From: an uncultured Prevotellaceae bacterium
GTDB taxonomy: Bacteria > Bacteroidota > Bacteroidia > Bacteroidales > Bacteroidaceae
DNA: 64,000 nt
Direction of reading: 5' to 3'
Assembly (NCBI GenBank): GCA_900315105.1
Contig: OMXX01000006.1
Coordinates: forward strand, 66,295 to 130,294
Made by a program: the position numbers and the translations under genes. This document shows, piece after piece, positions 9,240 through 18,863 of the stretch; position 1 is the stretch's first letter, and every line of letters starts with the position of its first letter. Under the pieces are notes generated by a model. It was not told the origin of the DNA. It ran no database searches and was given only the letters and a program-made list of their open reading frames with translations.

Positions 9240-10835
9240 TTAATCACCATTTACAATAATTACACATACAGCTTTGCTGGCTTTTTCTACTTGTTGTGGT
9301 AATGTTTTTCCAGTTAACTGATTCGTTTTGGGAAGAGAAATTGTTGTCGGCAGAAGTTCTACAAGGTTTCTTATGTAACTGGCTTTGATTGCATATCCTG
9401 CATTTTCTGCTTGAGTATGCTTTGCTTGAACTATTCCTATAATATTACCATTTTTATCAAAAAGTGGTCCTCCGCTATTACCGGGTTGTACGGGGGCAGA
9501 TATTTGATATTGTGCGATGTTTCCATCATATCCAGTTTTTGAACTGATGATTCCATTTGTCAATTTAATGTCCATACCCATAGATGAGATTAAAGGATAG
9601 CCAAGAACAAAGCATTCCTCGCCTACACTTGATGTAGAGAACTTGAAAGTATATGGTATGCTAGTCAATGACTTAAATGAAGGGTCGTTGATTTTTATAA
9701 TTGCTAGATCATTTTGTTTGTCGCAGACCTCTACTTTTGCTGTATATTTTTTTGTATTGTCATCATTCAAACCTGATACTTTTATAGTCCTCGCACCATC
9801 TATAACATGATAATTGGTAATAATATATCCACTCGTATTTAACATGAATCCTGTACCTGATGAAGCTCCAATATTTGTGGATGTGGTGTTTGTCGGGTAC
9901 ATTTTTATGTAATCTTCTGCATTACCGTTGATGTAACATTTCATAGATGTTCCCTCAAAAACTACATAACAATCAGAATTTTTACTCTTATCTGCCATAT
10001 GCCAATTCATCTTATAGGTTGTTGGGGTTGCTGTTGGTGTTAATATTGCCTTGACATCTCCAACTTTCCAATGGGGCATGTTTTCCTTACAATCAAGGTA
10101 TATAAATTTGTAGATTCCATTATGCTTAATACATCCCAAAGTATATTGGTTGTCTGTTTGTGTCAGACCTTGATATATACCTACAATCCCATCGTTTTGT
10201 TTGTCGATAACACTTTTAATGCTATTCTCATTATACCCCATATTTTCTACGGATGGATATGGATTATTGATACGAATACCATACCATTCGAAACCGCCAT
10301 TTGTGTCCAATTCTCTTAAATACAAATATTCTTGTCCAATAGGAACCCTGTCAAAATGAAGCTCAAAATGAGTTTCTCCTTTTGTCGCTTTATATTTTGT
10401 GTCTAATTGGTCAGGTCCAAGATTTCTAATCAACCAACCATTATTACTCATAACTTGCCTGCCTTCTTTTACGCGTCTTATAGCATCAACGTATAGTTGT
10501 TCATATCCAGCTACGGGATTCATGTTGTCAAATGTTAGATTTGACTTTCTTGCGTTTTCAATATTCCATGCATCACAAGGGACAAGTACTGTTGCAGAGC
10601 AAATTTTAATCCAACCTCCCCAAACATTATATTTAGGAAAGGTAATGTAAACAATTGTTTCTGTATCTGTAAGGGTTACTTTAGTGATTGTTCCACTATT
10701 ATTCCTACTTTGAACAGATGGATTGTAGGTTGTTTGTGAAAATGTCAAAACAGGTAACACAAACATAAGAAAAAATACTAGTAGCCTTTTAATGGCTCTT
10801 TCAAGTGTGTTGTATAACATATGTTTACTTTTCAT
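9240..10835 (-). CDS. Secreted trypsin-like (S1C) serine protease
   Basis: The N-terminus has a membrane/signal segment (LLVFFLMFVLPVLTFSQ) ending at a likely cleavage site near residue 35. Residues about 35-320 form a Bacteroidetes-specific region without recognised motifs. The C-terminal 200 residues are a DegP/HtrA-like chymotrypsin fold: His in TNYHVIDGA, Asp in NDLAIIKI, Ser in PGNSGGPLF. No PDZ domain follows. Probably a periplasmic or surface protease or sensor. Base composition is more AT-rich than valS or hisB next door, which may mean different ancestry. A substrate cannot be given. Confidence 0.8.
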   Translation of the reverse strand: MKSKHMLYNTLERAIKRLLVFFLMFVLPVLTFSQTTYNPSVQSRNNSGTITKVTLTDTETIVYITFPKYNVWGGWIKICSATVLVPCDAWNIENARKSNLTFDNMNPVAGYEQLYVDAIRRVKEGRQVMSNNGWLIRNLGPDQLDTKYKATKGETHFELHFDRVPIGQEYLYLRELDTNGGFEWYGIRINNPYPSVENMGYNENSIKSVIDKQNDGIVGIYQGLTQTDNQYTLGCIKHNGIYKFIYLDCKENMPHWKVGDVKAILTPTATPTTYKMNWHMADKSKNSDCYVVFEGTSMKCYINGNAEDYIKMYPTNTTSTNIGASSGTGFMLNTSGYIITNYHVIDGARTIKVSGLNDDNTKKYTAKVEVCDKQNDLAIIKINDPSFKSLTSIPYTFKFSTSSVGEECFVLGYPLISSMGMDIKLTNGIISSKTGYDGNIAQYQISAPVQPGNSGGPLFDKNGNIIGIVQAKHTQAENAGYAIKASYIRNLVELLPTTISLPKTNQLTGKTLPQQVEKASKAVCVIIVNGD

Positions 10836-10888
10836 GGCAAGCCAATGTTCCCTTTTGGCTTATAATAACTTTGAAAAATATACGAGCA

Positions 10889-10983
10889 CAAAAAAGCGTG
10901 GGAACATCCTTATTGCCTGTCCCACAGCCTGAGGCCTTCGCATTGCCTGGAATAGTTGAACAGACAACGTTAGAGCCCACGCC
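10889..10983 (-). ncRNA. Candidate small structured RNA (about 95 nt)
   Basis: Read on the minus strand, GCGTGGG (10982-10976) pairs perfectly with CCCACGC (10902-10896), followed at once by six T (10895-10890), a terminator-like end. A second stem, TTGTCTGT with ACAGGCAA, pairs over 8 positions (two G-U) inside the first, and AGGC/GCCT could close an apical loop. A -7-like TATATTTC lies about 6 bases upstream of the first G; no good -33 is seen. Size and end suggest a free-standing RNA. It lacks the conserved apical loop of SRP RNA and is shorter than typical 6S RNA, so identity is open. Confidence 0.5.
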
Positions 10984-11494
10984 GATATGAAATATATTTA
11001 TAACCACATGGTGCACCTTTACATTCATGAAATGTAAAACACTATCCGTCTAAAACGGATATGTACAAATCAAGCTGTCAGGATACACCATTGGCTGTGA
11101 TATAAATCACACCCTGAGTCATCTACCGTTGCTATGTTCGTTGACTATTCCTTGGAAGTTGCGAAGTTTCAAGCTGTCAAGAACAAAGCGCTAAGTAAAC
11201 GCTTTTATTATGTCGTTTCTCTCATTTGCTCCTCTTGCCTCCTTTTTTGAAGATTTGTATTCTTTAAAGGCTCATAGAGTATTGAGATCGTGATTCTGTA
11301 AGTAGTTTATTAGGATAAATCCATATAAGCATACATACTCATCTGTTGCAAATTTACATATTTATTTTGAAACGAAAGCAAAAATATGTAAGAAATTGCA
11401 GAAAAAGGGGAAAAAAGATAAGAGTCGAGTCAATCATCTTGCACTTGTAAGGTTGACTTTGTACGTCTAATAAGAATGTCTTAGACGAAAAATT
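10984..11494. other. Gene-free stretch with small hairpins
   Basis: No open frame with coding character was found on either strand. Visible structures are ATCCGT-ctaaa-ACGGAT (near 11044-11061), TGTGATATAAATCACA (near 11096-11112), two direct copies of TCAAGCTGTCA at 11070-11080 and 11169-11179, and GTCTAA...TTAGAC near 11465-11485. It could be the leader or promoter region of the candidate RNA. Confidence 0.5.
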
Positions 11495-11640
11495 AACTCC
11501 CTTGCAACTCCCTTCTTCCTCCCTTGTAAGTCCTATGTAACTCCCATTTTTCTCCCATTCCAGGGAACGGACTTACAACGGATTAGAAGCGAAGGAGAAA
11601 CGGACCTGAAACGGACTTACAACGGAGACACTACGGAGGC
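11495..11640. repeat. Inverted 11-mer repeat array, copy 1
   Basis: The left part repeats variants of AACTCCCTTGC / AAGTCCTATGT; the right part repeats the complementary sense, for example ACGGACTTACAACGG (twice) and ACGGAGACACTACGG. The two halves can fold on each other. Related arrays occur at 25272-25402 and 48152-48272. Confidence 0.65.
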
Positions 11641-11657
11641 ATAGCAAAACGCCCTCG

Positions 11658-11983
11658 GTAACAAGTAACAGGTAACAATAAGGATTTGAGTGCATGAGCC
11701 GGAATTTTACTGAAATCTTCTAAGGAGTTTATATACCTTATTATATATAGGAATAATAAAATAGGCATCAGTTTACACTAATTTTCTTATTGTTACCTGT
11801 TACTTGTTACTGGCGCAGGATTTAGGGAAAATCATAGTTTCCATGCCAATTAAACATATTCTGTATGATGTCAACGAAATCAGGAATGTGTGAACCTTTC
11901 CTGGAATACGACAACTATTTCAGAACGATGTCAACAAACGCAGTTTTATAATAACCAAAAACTGTAAACCAAAATCAGGAAAA
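11658..11983. repeat. Dispersed element with perfect 25-bp inverted repeat
   Basis: A perfect 25-base inverted repeat, left arm 11658-11682 (starts GTAACAAGTAACAGG) and right arm 11786-11810, encloses 103 bases. A further block follows, 11889-11983, which is clearly homologous in inverse orientation to 63909-64000; the 25-mer recurs at 63858-63882. So this is a mobile or amplified repeat family with no coding content. Confidence 0.75.
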
Positions 11984-12004
11984 ATCTAATTTCAAATAAT
12001 TGCA

Positions 12005-12037
12005 TAAAAAAGAGCATCCTCGCTTGGAGAATGCTCT
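12005..12037 (-). terminator. Terminator of gdhA
   Basis: On the minus strand AGAGCATTCTC-CAAGC-GAGGATGCTCT then TTTTTT: an 11-position stem with one mismatch, about 25 bases past the gdhA stop. Confidence 0.88.
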
Positions 12038-12062
12038 TTGTTTAATATATTGGGATTGTCGA

Positions 12063-13403
12063 TTAAACGATACCCTGAGCCATCATAGCCTTAGCAACCT
12101 TCATGAAGCCAGCTACGTTAGCACCCTTTACATAATTGATGTAACCGTTAGCCTCTGTACCGTACTTAACGCAGTTCTCGTGGATATCATCCATGATGCG
12201 GTGGAGGTAGTTGTCAACTTCCTCAGAAGTCCAACGGAGACGCTCTGAGTTCTGTGACATCTCAAGACCAGAAACTGATACACCACCAGCGTTAGCTGCC
12301 TTACCTGGAGCGTAGAGGATCTTAGCGTCCTGGAATACCTTGATAGCCTCTGGAGTTGTAGGCATATTAGCACCCTCAGAAACAGCGATAACACCGTTTG
12401 CTACGAGAGCCTTAGCAGCCTCCTCGTTGATCTCGTTCTGAGTAGCAGATGGGAGAGCGATCTCACAACCCTTCTCGAACCAAGGCTTTGCACCCTCAAC
12501 GTACTTAGCATTTGGATACTTCTCAGCGTACTCGCGGATACGTCCACGCTCAACGTTCTTGAGCTCCATAACGTAGTCGAGTTTAGCGCGATCGATACCT
12601 TCTGGATCGTAGATATAACCGTCAGAATCTGACATTGTCATTGGGATAGCACCGAGCTGGAGGAGCTTCTCACATGTGTACTGAGCAACGTTACCTGCAC
12701 CAGATACGAGAACCTTCTTACCCTTGATGTCGATGTTACGAGTCTTAAGCATGTTTACGAGGAAGTAAACGTTACCGTAACCTGTAGCCTCAGGACGGAT
12801 GAGTGAACCACCGAACTCGAGACCCTTACCTGTAAGCATACCAGTGAACTGGTGTGTGAGCTTCTTGTACATACCGAACATGTAACCTACCTCACGGCCA
12901 CCTACGCCGATATCACCTGCTGGTACGTCCTCGTCAGCACCTACGTGACGATAGAGCTCAGTCATGAATGCCTGGCAGAAACGCATAACCTCAGCGTCAG
13001 ACTTACCACGTGGAGAGAAGTCAGAACCACCCTTTGCACCACCCATTGGGAGAGTTGTGAGAGAGTTCTTGAATGTCTGCTCGAAAGCAAGGAACTTCAG
13101 GATACCGAGGTTTACAGAACGGTGGAAACGGATACCGCCCTTGTAAGGACCAATCACGTTGTTGTGCTGGATACGGTAGCCCATGTTTGTCTGTACGTTG
13201 CCCTTGTCGTCAACCCATGATACGCGGAACTCGATTACGCGATCTGGAATACAGAGACGCTCGATGAGGTTAGCGCGCTCAAACTCTGGGTGCTTGTTGT
13301 ACTCTTCCTCGATTGTTGGAAGTACCTGGCTTACTGCCTGAATGTACTCAGGCTCATTAGGAAATCTCTGCTTGAGATTTTCAACGACTTGCTTTGCGTT
13401 CAT
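12063..13403 (-). CDS. gdhA: NADP-type glutamate dehydrogenase
   Basis: Interconverts 2-oxoglutarate plus ammonia and glutamate; in Bacteroidales the main ammonia-assimilating enzyme. The catalytic block LPMGGAKGGSDFSPRGKSD is near residues 120-140, followed by GDIGVGGREVGYMFG. The Rossmann half carries VLVSGAGNVAQYTCEKL. At 446 residues it is the hexameric small form. It has its own downstream terminator and a gap on each side, so it is probably a single-gene transcript. Confidence 0.96.
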   Translation of the reverse strand: MNAKQVVENLKQRFPNEPEYIQAVSQVLPTIEEEYNKHPEFERANLIERLCIPDRVIEFRVSWVDDKGNVQTNMGYRIQHNNVIGPYKGGIRFHRSVNLGILKFLAFEQTFKNSLTTLPMGGAKGGSDFSPRGKSDAEVMRFCQAFMTELYRHVGADEDVPAGDIGVGGREVGYMFGMYKKLTHQFTGMLTGKGLEFGGSLIRPEATGYGNVYFLVNMLKTRNIDIKGKKVLVSGAGNVAQYTCEKLLQLGAIPMTMSDSDGYIYDPEGIDRAKLDYVMELKNVERGRIREYAEKYPNAKYVEGAKPWFEKGCEIALPSATQNEINEEAAKALVANGVIAVSEGANMPTTPEAIKVFQDAKILYAPGKAANAGGVSVSGLEMSQNSERLRWTSEEVDNYLHRIMDDIHENCVKYGTEANGYINYVKGANVAGFMKVAKAMMAQGIV

Positions 13404-13438
13404 TTTTGTTTTACTTTTATTTGGTTAAAAAAATATTT

Positions 13439-13483
13439 AGTCTATATACTTTACACTTTACTCTATCTGCTTTACACTTTATT
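13439..13483. repeat. Simple repeat (TTTACACTTTAC type) between gdhA and the S9 peptidase
   Basis: Variants of CTTTACACTTTACTC fill the gap and reach the stop codon of the peptidase gene. It is the complementary sense of the runs after hisB (9131-9175) and between rprX and rprY (32460-32500). Confidence 0.5.
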
Positions 13484-15683
13484 TCATATGCTCCACGAAC
13501 CAGTTGGTTACCTGTCTCAGCAGATGATTCCTTGTGTTGCCACCGTGGATGCTATGATTGCGGTTGGTGTAGATAAGTTCCTTGAAATCCTTATCTGCCT
13601 GAACCATTGCCTCGCTATACTCGAAAGCGTTCTGTGGATGGACATTGTCGTCTGCAAGACCATGTACGAGTAAGAGTGCTCCGTGCAGTTTACTAACCCT
13701 GTTCTTTGGGTTGATGTCATATCCGGCGCTGTTCTCTTTTGGAGTACGCATATAGCGCTCGGTATAGATGGTGTCGTAGAAACGCCAGTCGGTTGGTGCT
13801 GCTATTGCCACACCGCAGCAGAATACTGGTCTGCCTTCTGACATAGCCATCAGCGTATTGAATCCGCCGAAACTCCATCCCCAGATAGCGATACGGTTCT
13901 TGTCAACAAATGACTGCTGCCCAAGCCATAGTGCGGTCTCTACCTGATCCTTTGACTCTAGGTCGCCCATTCTTTGGTAGATGCATTTCTCAAAGGCAGT
14001 TCCGCGATATCCGGTACCGCGACCGTCAACTGTAACGACGATAAAGCCCTTTTCTGCAAGGAGATAGTCGTACATGCCGCCGTTGCCCATAGAACCTATT
14101 CCCCAGCTGTTTACAACCTGCTGGCTACCAGGACCAGAGTACTGGTGCATAATGACTGGATATTTCTTTGATGCGTCGAAGTTAGCTGGTTTTATCATCC
14201 AACCTTCCAACTGCACGCCTTCTGATGTCTTGAAAGTGAAGAATTCTTTCTTCGTTACAGGATAATTTCTGAGTTTTGACTTCAGAGTTGCATTGTCTTC
14301 CATCACCTTGATATCCTTGCCCTGACCATTGCAGACAGAGAACTTATAAGGTGTATCGGCATCGCTCCATGTCTTGAGGAAGTATTTGTAGTTCTCAGAG
14401 AACTGAGCTGCGGCTGTTCCTGCCTCTGGAGTAAGGCATTCAAGTTTGCCGTTAGCTTTTGAAACAAACACCTGGCGATCCTTTGGAGTAGGAGAGGCTG
14501 CCTGGAAATAGACATCGCCAGTCTTTTGGTCAATGCCGTATGTCGCTGTGATATCCTTGTTAGGAAGTGAGATCTCTCTCTTAAGAGTTCCTGTAATTGA
14601 ATATACGTTGAGGGTTATATTCTCTCCCTTGTCGCAAGGCACGAGGATGTAGTTGTCTGTAACCTTCATGTCGGTATAGGCCTCTTCCTTAACGTATTTG
14701 CTTGATTTGTTCTCAACAATCATCTGGCATACGCTACTGCGTGGGTTAGCAGAGTAGATGCGCATATCATCCTGATGGCGGTTGAGTGTTACGAGTAATA
14801 TGCTATTGGCATCAGAAGTAGGGATGATTCTTGGAATATATCCTTCAGCATCCAATGGGAGTTCAATCTTTCGTGTGACGTGACTCTTGATGTCGTAGCT
14901 CCAGGCACTTACCTTCGAGTTGTCCTCGCCAGCCTTTGGATATTTATATATGTATTCTCCCGGATATGTGCTTAGTGCGTCGTATGAAGGAGACATGCCC
15001 TTGAACAACTGGAGAGGGTATTCCTTTACATTTGCTTCCTCGTACTTTATCCAGCAAATCATAGTGCCGTCGGCATTAAAGCACATGCTGTTTGAGGTAG
15101 TGAACTCCTCTTCGTTTACCCAATCAGGGATTCCGTTGATTACTTTATTGATTTCTCCGTCCTTTGTTACCTGACTTTCTGCTCCGTCAAAAAGGAGTTT
15201 GCTAACCCAGATGTTGTTGTTGCGTACAAAGGCAATCTGATTACCATCGTTGCTCCAGATAGGATTCTGAACGTCGGAGTTGTCGCTAAGCAGACGCATA
15301 CGCTTGTTGGCGATGTTATACACATAGTATTTGGCAGTTGAAGACCTACGATATACCATTTTCGTCTCAGTCTTGATAAGCATCTTAGTGCCATCAGGTG
15401 AGATGATATAGTCGTCAAATGCCTTGACCTTTTCGCCAACAGTATTGTTTACATCGAAAAGAACGCTTGCCTGCTGTCCGTTTTTGTAATAGCAAGCTAT
15501 GATTTTAGTACCGTCGTCAGATATTCTTGAATACGTCTCACCATCAGGCAAAGCTCTCATTCCACCAACTTTTTTGGCTGCAAAAACGCCTGAGTTGATG
15601 TCTTGAATGCTTATCTTTCCCTGAGCTACAACACCCAATGTCGTGGCGAGAAGGAGTGAGCACATAATAAAAAATTTCTTCAT
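13479..15683 (-). CDS. S9 family dipeptidyl peptidase (DPP IV-like)
   Basis: Exported serine exopeptidase removing N-terminal dipeptides, used by Bacteroidales for peptide feeding. The signal peptide is MKKFFIMCSLLLATTLGVVAQ. The central part is the beta-propeller domain (DPPIV_N), the last 250 residues the alpha/beta hydrolase: nucleophile GWSFGG, Asp in HGLADDNVHPQNA, His in RNHSIHG. An EE pair (DWVNEEEF near residue 200) matches the DPP IV N-terminus-binding glutamates. Start MKKFF at 15683 is set by the signal peptide; upstream residues lie in the promoter. About 734 residues, full length. DPP IV is favoured over prolyl tripeptidyl peptidase but not proven. Confidence 0.88.
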   Translation of the reverse strand: MKKFFIMCSLLLATTLGVVAQGKISIQDINSGVFAAKKVGGMRALPDGETYSRISDDGTKIIACYYKNGQQASVLFDVNNTVGEKVKAFDDYIISPDGTKMLIKTETKMVYRRSSTAKYYVYNIANKRMRLLSDNSDVQNPIWSNDGNQIAFVRNNNIWVSKLLFDGAESQVTKDGEINKVINGIPDWVNEEEFTTSNSMCFNADGTMICWIKYEEANVKEYPLQLFKGMSPSYDALSTYPGEYIYKYPKAGEDNSKVSAWSYDIKSHVTRKIELPLDAEGYIPRIIPTSDANSILLVTLNRHQDDMRIYSANPRSSVCQMIVENKSSKYVKEEAYTDMKVTDNYILVPCDKGENITLNVYSITGTLKREISLPNKDITATYGIDQKTGDVYFQAASPTPKDRQVFVSKANGKLECLTPEAGTAAAQFSENYKYFLKTWSDADTPYKFSVCNGQGKDIKVMEDNATLKSKLRNYPVTKKEFFTFKTSEGVQLEGWMIKPANFDASKKYPVIMHQYSGPGSQQVVNSWGIGSMGNGGMYDYLLAEKGFIVVTVDGRGTGYRGTAFEKCIYQRMGDLESKDQVETALWLGQQSFVDKNRIAIWGWSFGGFNTLMAMSEGRPVFCCGVAIAAPTDWRFYDTIYTERYMRTPKENSAGYDINPKNRVSKLHGALLLVHGLADDNVHPQNAFEYSEAMVQADKDFKELIYTNRNHSIHGGNTRNHLLRQVTNWFVEHMK

Positions 15684-15709
15684 TTGACAGTTTTCTACTA
15701 ATTTTGGTG

Positions 15710-15740
15710 CAAAGATAATATTTTTTTCGTAAATTTGCAA
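15710..15740 (-). promoter_or_regulatory. Promoter of the S9 peptidase gene
   Basis: Minus strand: TTGC (15740-15737), 19 bases, then TATCTTTG (15717-15710), matching the Bacteroidetes -33/-7 consensus 27 bases before the ATG. Confidence 0.75.
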
Positions 15741-15801
15741 CCAAATATGTACAAAAAGTTATAAAATCATCAAAAATAATGACATTTTTCTTTAAATTCG
15801 C

Positions 15802-16728
15802 ATGATTTGCTATAATAAATATGGTGATTGGGTAAGAAAACGTTTCGGATGTAAGGTACAGAAAATCTCAATTGATGCAGGTTTTTCGTGCCCAAACCGT
15901 GATGGAACGATTGGAAAAGGCGGCTGTATCTATTGTAATAATGCCACCTTCAATCCTGAATATTGTATTGATACAGCCGGAAGAATATCTCAAGAAGATC
16001 GTCTTAATCTTTCTGCCGATAATATTAAGGCTCAGTTATTGGCTGGCAAGGAGTTTTTCGCAAGAAAATATCCGGAGATGAAATACATCGCATATTTTCA
16101 GTCATATACCAATACATACGGGAATATCGAGAAGTTGAAGCGAATGTATGAGGCGGCTCTTTCAGTTGAGGATGTAATTGGTATTTCTATTGCCACTCGT
16201 CCTGATTGTGTGTCGGATGAGTTGCTTGATTATCTTGGGGAACTTTCTCATCGCACATTCCTTACTATGGAGTATGGGGTAGAGTCGTTTAATGATGATA
16301 CGCTTCGTATAATAAATCGTGGACATTCATCTGAGTGTAGTACTAATATTATAAGGAATACGCACGCGCGAGGAATCACGGTTTGTGCACATCTAATTCT
16401 GGGTCTTCCGGGAGAGGGTAGGGAGGAAATCTTGCGACAGATAGATATCGTAAACTCTTTGCCTATTGATATTCTGAAGCTACATCAGTTACAGATAACG
16501 AAAGGTACTATCCTTGAACATCGTCCGGATTTGATTGCCCAATGTACTTTGTTTACTCCTGAAGAGTATATTGATTTGCTTGTTGAGTATATCCGTCGTC
16601 TTCGTGATGATATTGTTATTGAGCGCTTTACGAGTCAGTCCCCAGCAGGATTGCTCATAGCACCTCGCTGGGGACTGAAAAATTATGAGTTTACTAATCT
16701 CTTGAATAAAAGACTGCTGGAGTCTTAG
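15802..16728 (+). CDS. TIGR01212 family radical SAM protein (YhcC-like)
   Basis: Elp3-like radical SAM protein of the YhcC/TIGR01212 group, whose reaction is unknown. The cluster-binding cysteines are C30, C42 and C45 in CPNRDGTIGKGGCIYC, the wide spacing typical of this group. MEYGVESFNDDTL and LILGLPGEGREE are further family landmarks. 308 residues, complete. It converges with the downstream sugar-dehydratase gene; the two stops overlap by 4 bases (16725-16728). Confidence 0.9.
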   Translation: MICYNKYGDWVRKRFGCKVQKISIDAGFSCPNRDGTIGKGGCIYCNNATFNPEYCIDTAGRISQEDRLNLSADNIKAQLLAGKEFFARKYPEMKYIAYFQSYTNTYGNIEKLKRMYEAALSVEDVIGISIATRPDCVSDELLDYLGELSHRTFLTMEYGVESFNDDTLRIINRGHSSECSTNIIRNTHARGITVCAHLILGLPGEGREEILRQIDIVNSLPIDILKLHQLQITKGTILEHRPDLIAQCTLFTPEEYIDLLVEYIRRLRDDIVIERFTSQSPAGLLIAPRWGLKNYEFTNLLNKRLLES

Positions 16729-18695
16729 TCCAATGCCTCGTATTTAGATTGTCGACTCTTGTATTCAGGTACGATTTCCTTCATCTTCTTTACAATCTTC
16801 ATGTCATCGTAGGTGAAGCTTAGATGTAGAAGTTCCTCTTCATTCTTTAGGGCTTCATTATACTGATATTCACGTACCGATGCAATCTTGATTTTTGGGT
16901 GGATGGTTGGTTTCGTCTGTTCCGTGTCGGTGAGTACTTCTTCGTAGAGCTTCTCACCGTCACGAAGACCTGTGAACTTGATTTCTACGTTCTTTGCACC
17001 AGAAAGGTCGATCATTCTCTGTGCAAGGTCGGCGATGCGAACAGGTTTACCCATATCGAAGACGAAAATCTCGCCCCCATGTCCCATTGTTCCTGCCTCG
17101 AGTACTAATTGGCATGCTTCTGGGATGAGCATGAAGAAACGTATGATGTCTGGATGCGTTACCGTTAGTGGACCGCCATTCTTGAGCTGCTCTCTGAATA
17201 TAGGAATTACGGAACCGTTTGAGCCTAGTACGTTGCCGAAGCGGGTGGTGATGAACTGTGTTACACCTGGAGTACCGTCGGCTTGCATGAGTTTGTCCTT
17301 GATGCTCTCGTAGTTCTCAGGCTTGATACCGTCCTTGAGCTCCTGCAATGCCTTGTTGAGACTCTGGCAATAGATTTCACAGATTCTCTTTGAGCATCCC
17401 ATTACGTTTGTAGGATTCACGGCCTTGTCGGTAGAGATCATCACAAATTTCTTTGTTCCGTATTTTACTGCCAAGTCGGCAATTACACGTGTTCCGTAGA
17501 TATTGTTCTGGATAGCCATTGCAGGGTTATCCTCCATCATAGGAACGTGTTTGTATGCTGCTGCATGGAATACGTATTCTGGCTTGTGTTCGCTGAATAT
17601 TTCTTCCATGTGAGTTGGATTGCTGATGCTGCCTACGATGGTCAATGCCTTAATGTTAGGGAACTTACGTGCCATCTTCAAACGTACATCGTGCATAGGA
17701 GTCTCTGCTTGGTCAATGAGCACCATCTCGGAAGGATTAGCCTTCGCAACCTGATTCACCATCTCAGAACCGATAGACCCCGCTGCTCCTGTGATGAGTA
17801 TGCGCTTGCCTTTCAGTAGTTCACTGATGGCATCAAGGTCAACCTCGATCTTGTCGCGAGGAAGCAGATCTTCAATATCCACTTCATGAAGCTGCTCTTG
17901 CTTCATACCCTGTTCAGGAGTCCAGACTTCTGCCTCGGAAAGCATCAGAATATGAATTTTGTTCTTAATGAGTTCCTCTACCAACTCTGTATTGTTTCTG
18001 AAGTTCTCGGACTGTAGCGGACTTACAATCATCACGGTGGCATGAGCCTTCTTCATGTGTTCAATGAGGTTCGGACCTATTCTGCGAACCTTGACACCGA
18101 ACATGTATTTGTCGGCCAAATCACCATTAGGGCTTACGAATCCCACGATGGAATATTGTTTTGACGGACTTGCCTGAATTGTACTTGCAATAACCTCTGC
18201 CCCTCTTTGTACGCCAAATATGAAAGCTCGCTTAATTCCTGTATTAAATGATGATTCGTATATGGATTTCATCAGTAGCCTAATCGACCATTGTCCTGCG
18301 ACGCATAGACAGAATGTGGTTGCATAGTTCTTCAAACCTGTAGATGCAATGATATAGTCTTTGCTGAAGAAAAGGCGTACTGTAAGTATCAATGCAAAGG
18401 CAACTATCTGTGCATATAAAACACGAAACATATCGGTTGAGCGCATATATCTTACGACCCCGCTGTAAGTGTGGAATGTTCGCATACCGATGAAGAAGAA
18501 CACCAACAGACAGCACCATGTGAATGCTCGATCCCAAAAGTGGTTTATCAAAGCTCGGGGACCTTCGCAAACGTAGGTACTTACCAATGCTGCTACGATG
18601 ATAATCAGAAAATCTACGCAAATGAGACTCCAATATGGAAGTGCACTTCTGGATAGATACCAATATCTTATTTTGTTTAATATTTTCTTTGACAT
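16725..18695 (-). CDS. Membrane nucleotide-sugar 4,6-dehydratase (CapD/PglF/WbpM family)
   Basis: Polytopic membrane protein with a cytoplasmic SDR domain that usually makes 4-keto-6-deoxy UDP-sugars for glycan or capsule synthesis. The N-terminal 150 residues hold about four transmembrane helices; a Rossmann region follows (near 150-260), then the catalytic domain from KRILITGAAGSIGSEM, with STDKAVNPTNVMGCSKR where PglF-type enzymes carry T-D-K and Met-x3-Lys in place of Tyr-x3-Lys. The start MSKKILNKIR at 18695 is chosen because the 27 residues upstream lack family character. About 656 residues, full length. No glycosyltransferases are next to it. Confidence 0.88.
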   Translation of the reverse strand: MSKKILNKIRYWYLSRSALPYWSLICVDFLIIIVAALVSTYVCEGPRALINHFWDRAFTWCCLLVFFFIGMRTFHTYSGVVRYMRSTDMFRVLYAQIVAFALILTVRLFFSKDYIIASTGLKNYATTFCLCVAGQWSIRLLMKSIYESSFNTGIKRAFIFGVQRGAEVIASTIQASPSKQYSIVGFVSPNGDLADKYMFGVKVRRIGPNLIEHMKKAHATVMIVSPLQSENFRNNTELVEELIKNKIHILMLSEAEVWTPEQGMKQEQLHEVDIEDLLPRDKIEVDLDAISELLKGKRILITGAAGSIGSEMVNQVAKANPSEMVLIDQAETPMHDVRLKMARKFPNIKALTIVGSISNPTHMEEIFSEHKPEYVFHAAAYKHVPMMEDNPAMAIQNNIYGTRVIADLAVKYGTKKFVMISTDKAVNPTNVMGCSKRICEIYCQSLNKALQELKDGIKPENYESIKDKLMQADGTPGVTQFITTRFGNVLGSNGSVIPIFREQLKNGGPLTVTHPDIIRFFMLIPEACQLVLEAGTMGHGGEIFVFDMGKPVRIADLAQRMIDLSGAKNVEIKFTGLRDGEKLYEEVLTDTEQTKPTIHPKIKIASVREYQYNEALKNEEELLHLSFTYDDMKIVKKMKEIVPEYKSRQSKYEALD

Positions 18696-18863
18696 AAAAT
18701 AGGTTTTGATATTTAGATCCCTAATAAGCTTTCTTATAAGGGATACAGGAATGAGACTTTGCTTTCCTGAGTGCAAAGATACGACAAAAAAGATGGAAAT
18801 CCAAAGGAAATAATCGTTTTTTGCATATTATTGCCCTAAATTGGTTGGTAACACTTGTTTTTT

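Noticed and set aside
10889..10983. 4.5S/SRP RNA or 6S RNA
   Set aside because: The conserved SRP apical loop with GGAA and AGCAG was not found, and the length is well short of typical 6S RNA. Left as an unassigned RNA.
12128..13267. Long antisense open frames over gdhA and other housekeeping genes
   Set aside because: They mirror codon bias of the real genes, show no family motifs, and have no promoters or neighbours supporting them.
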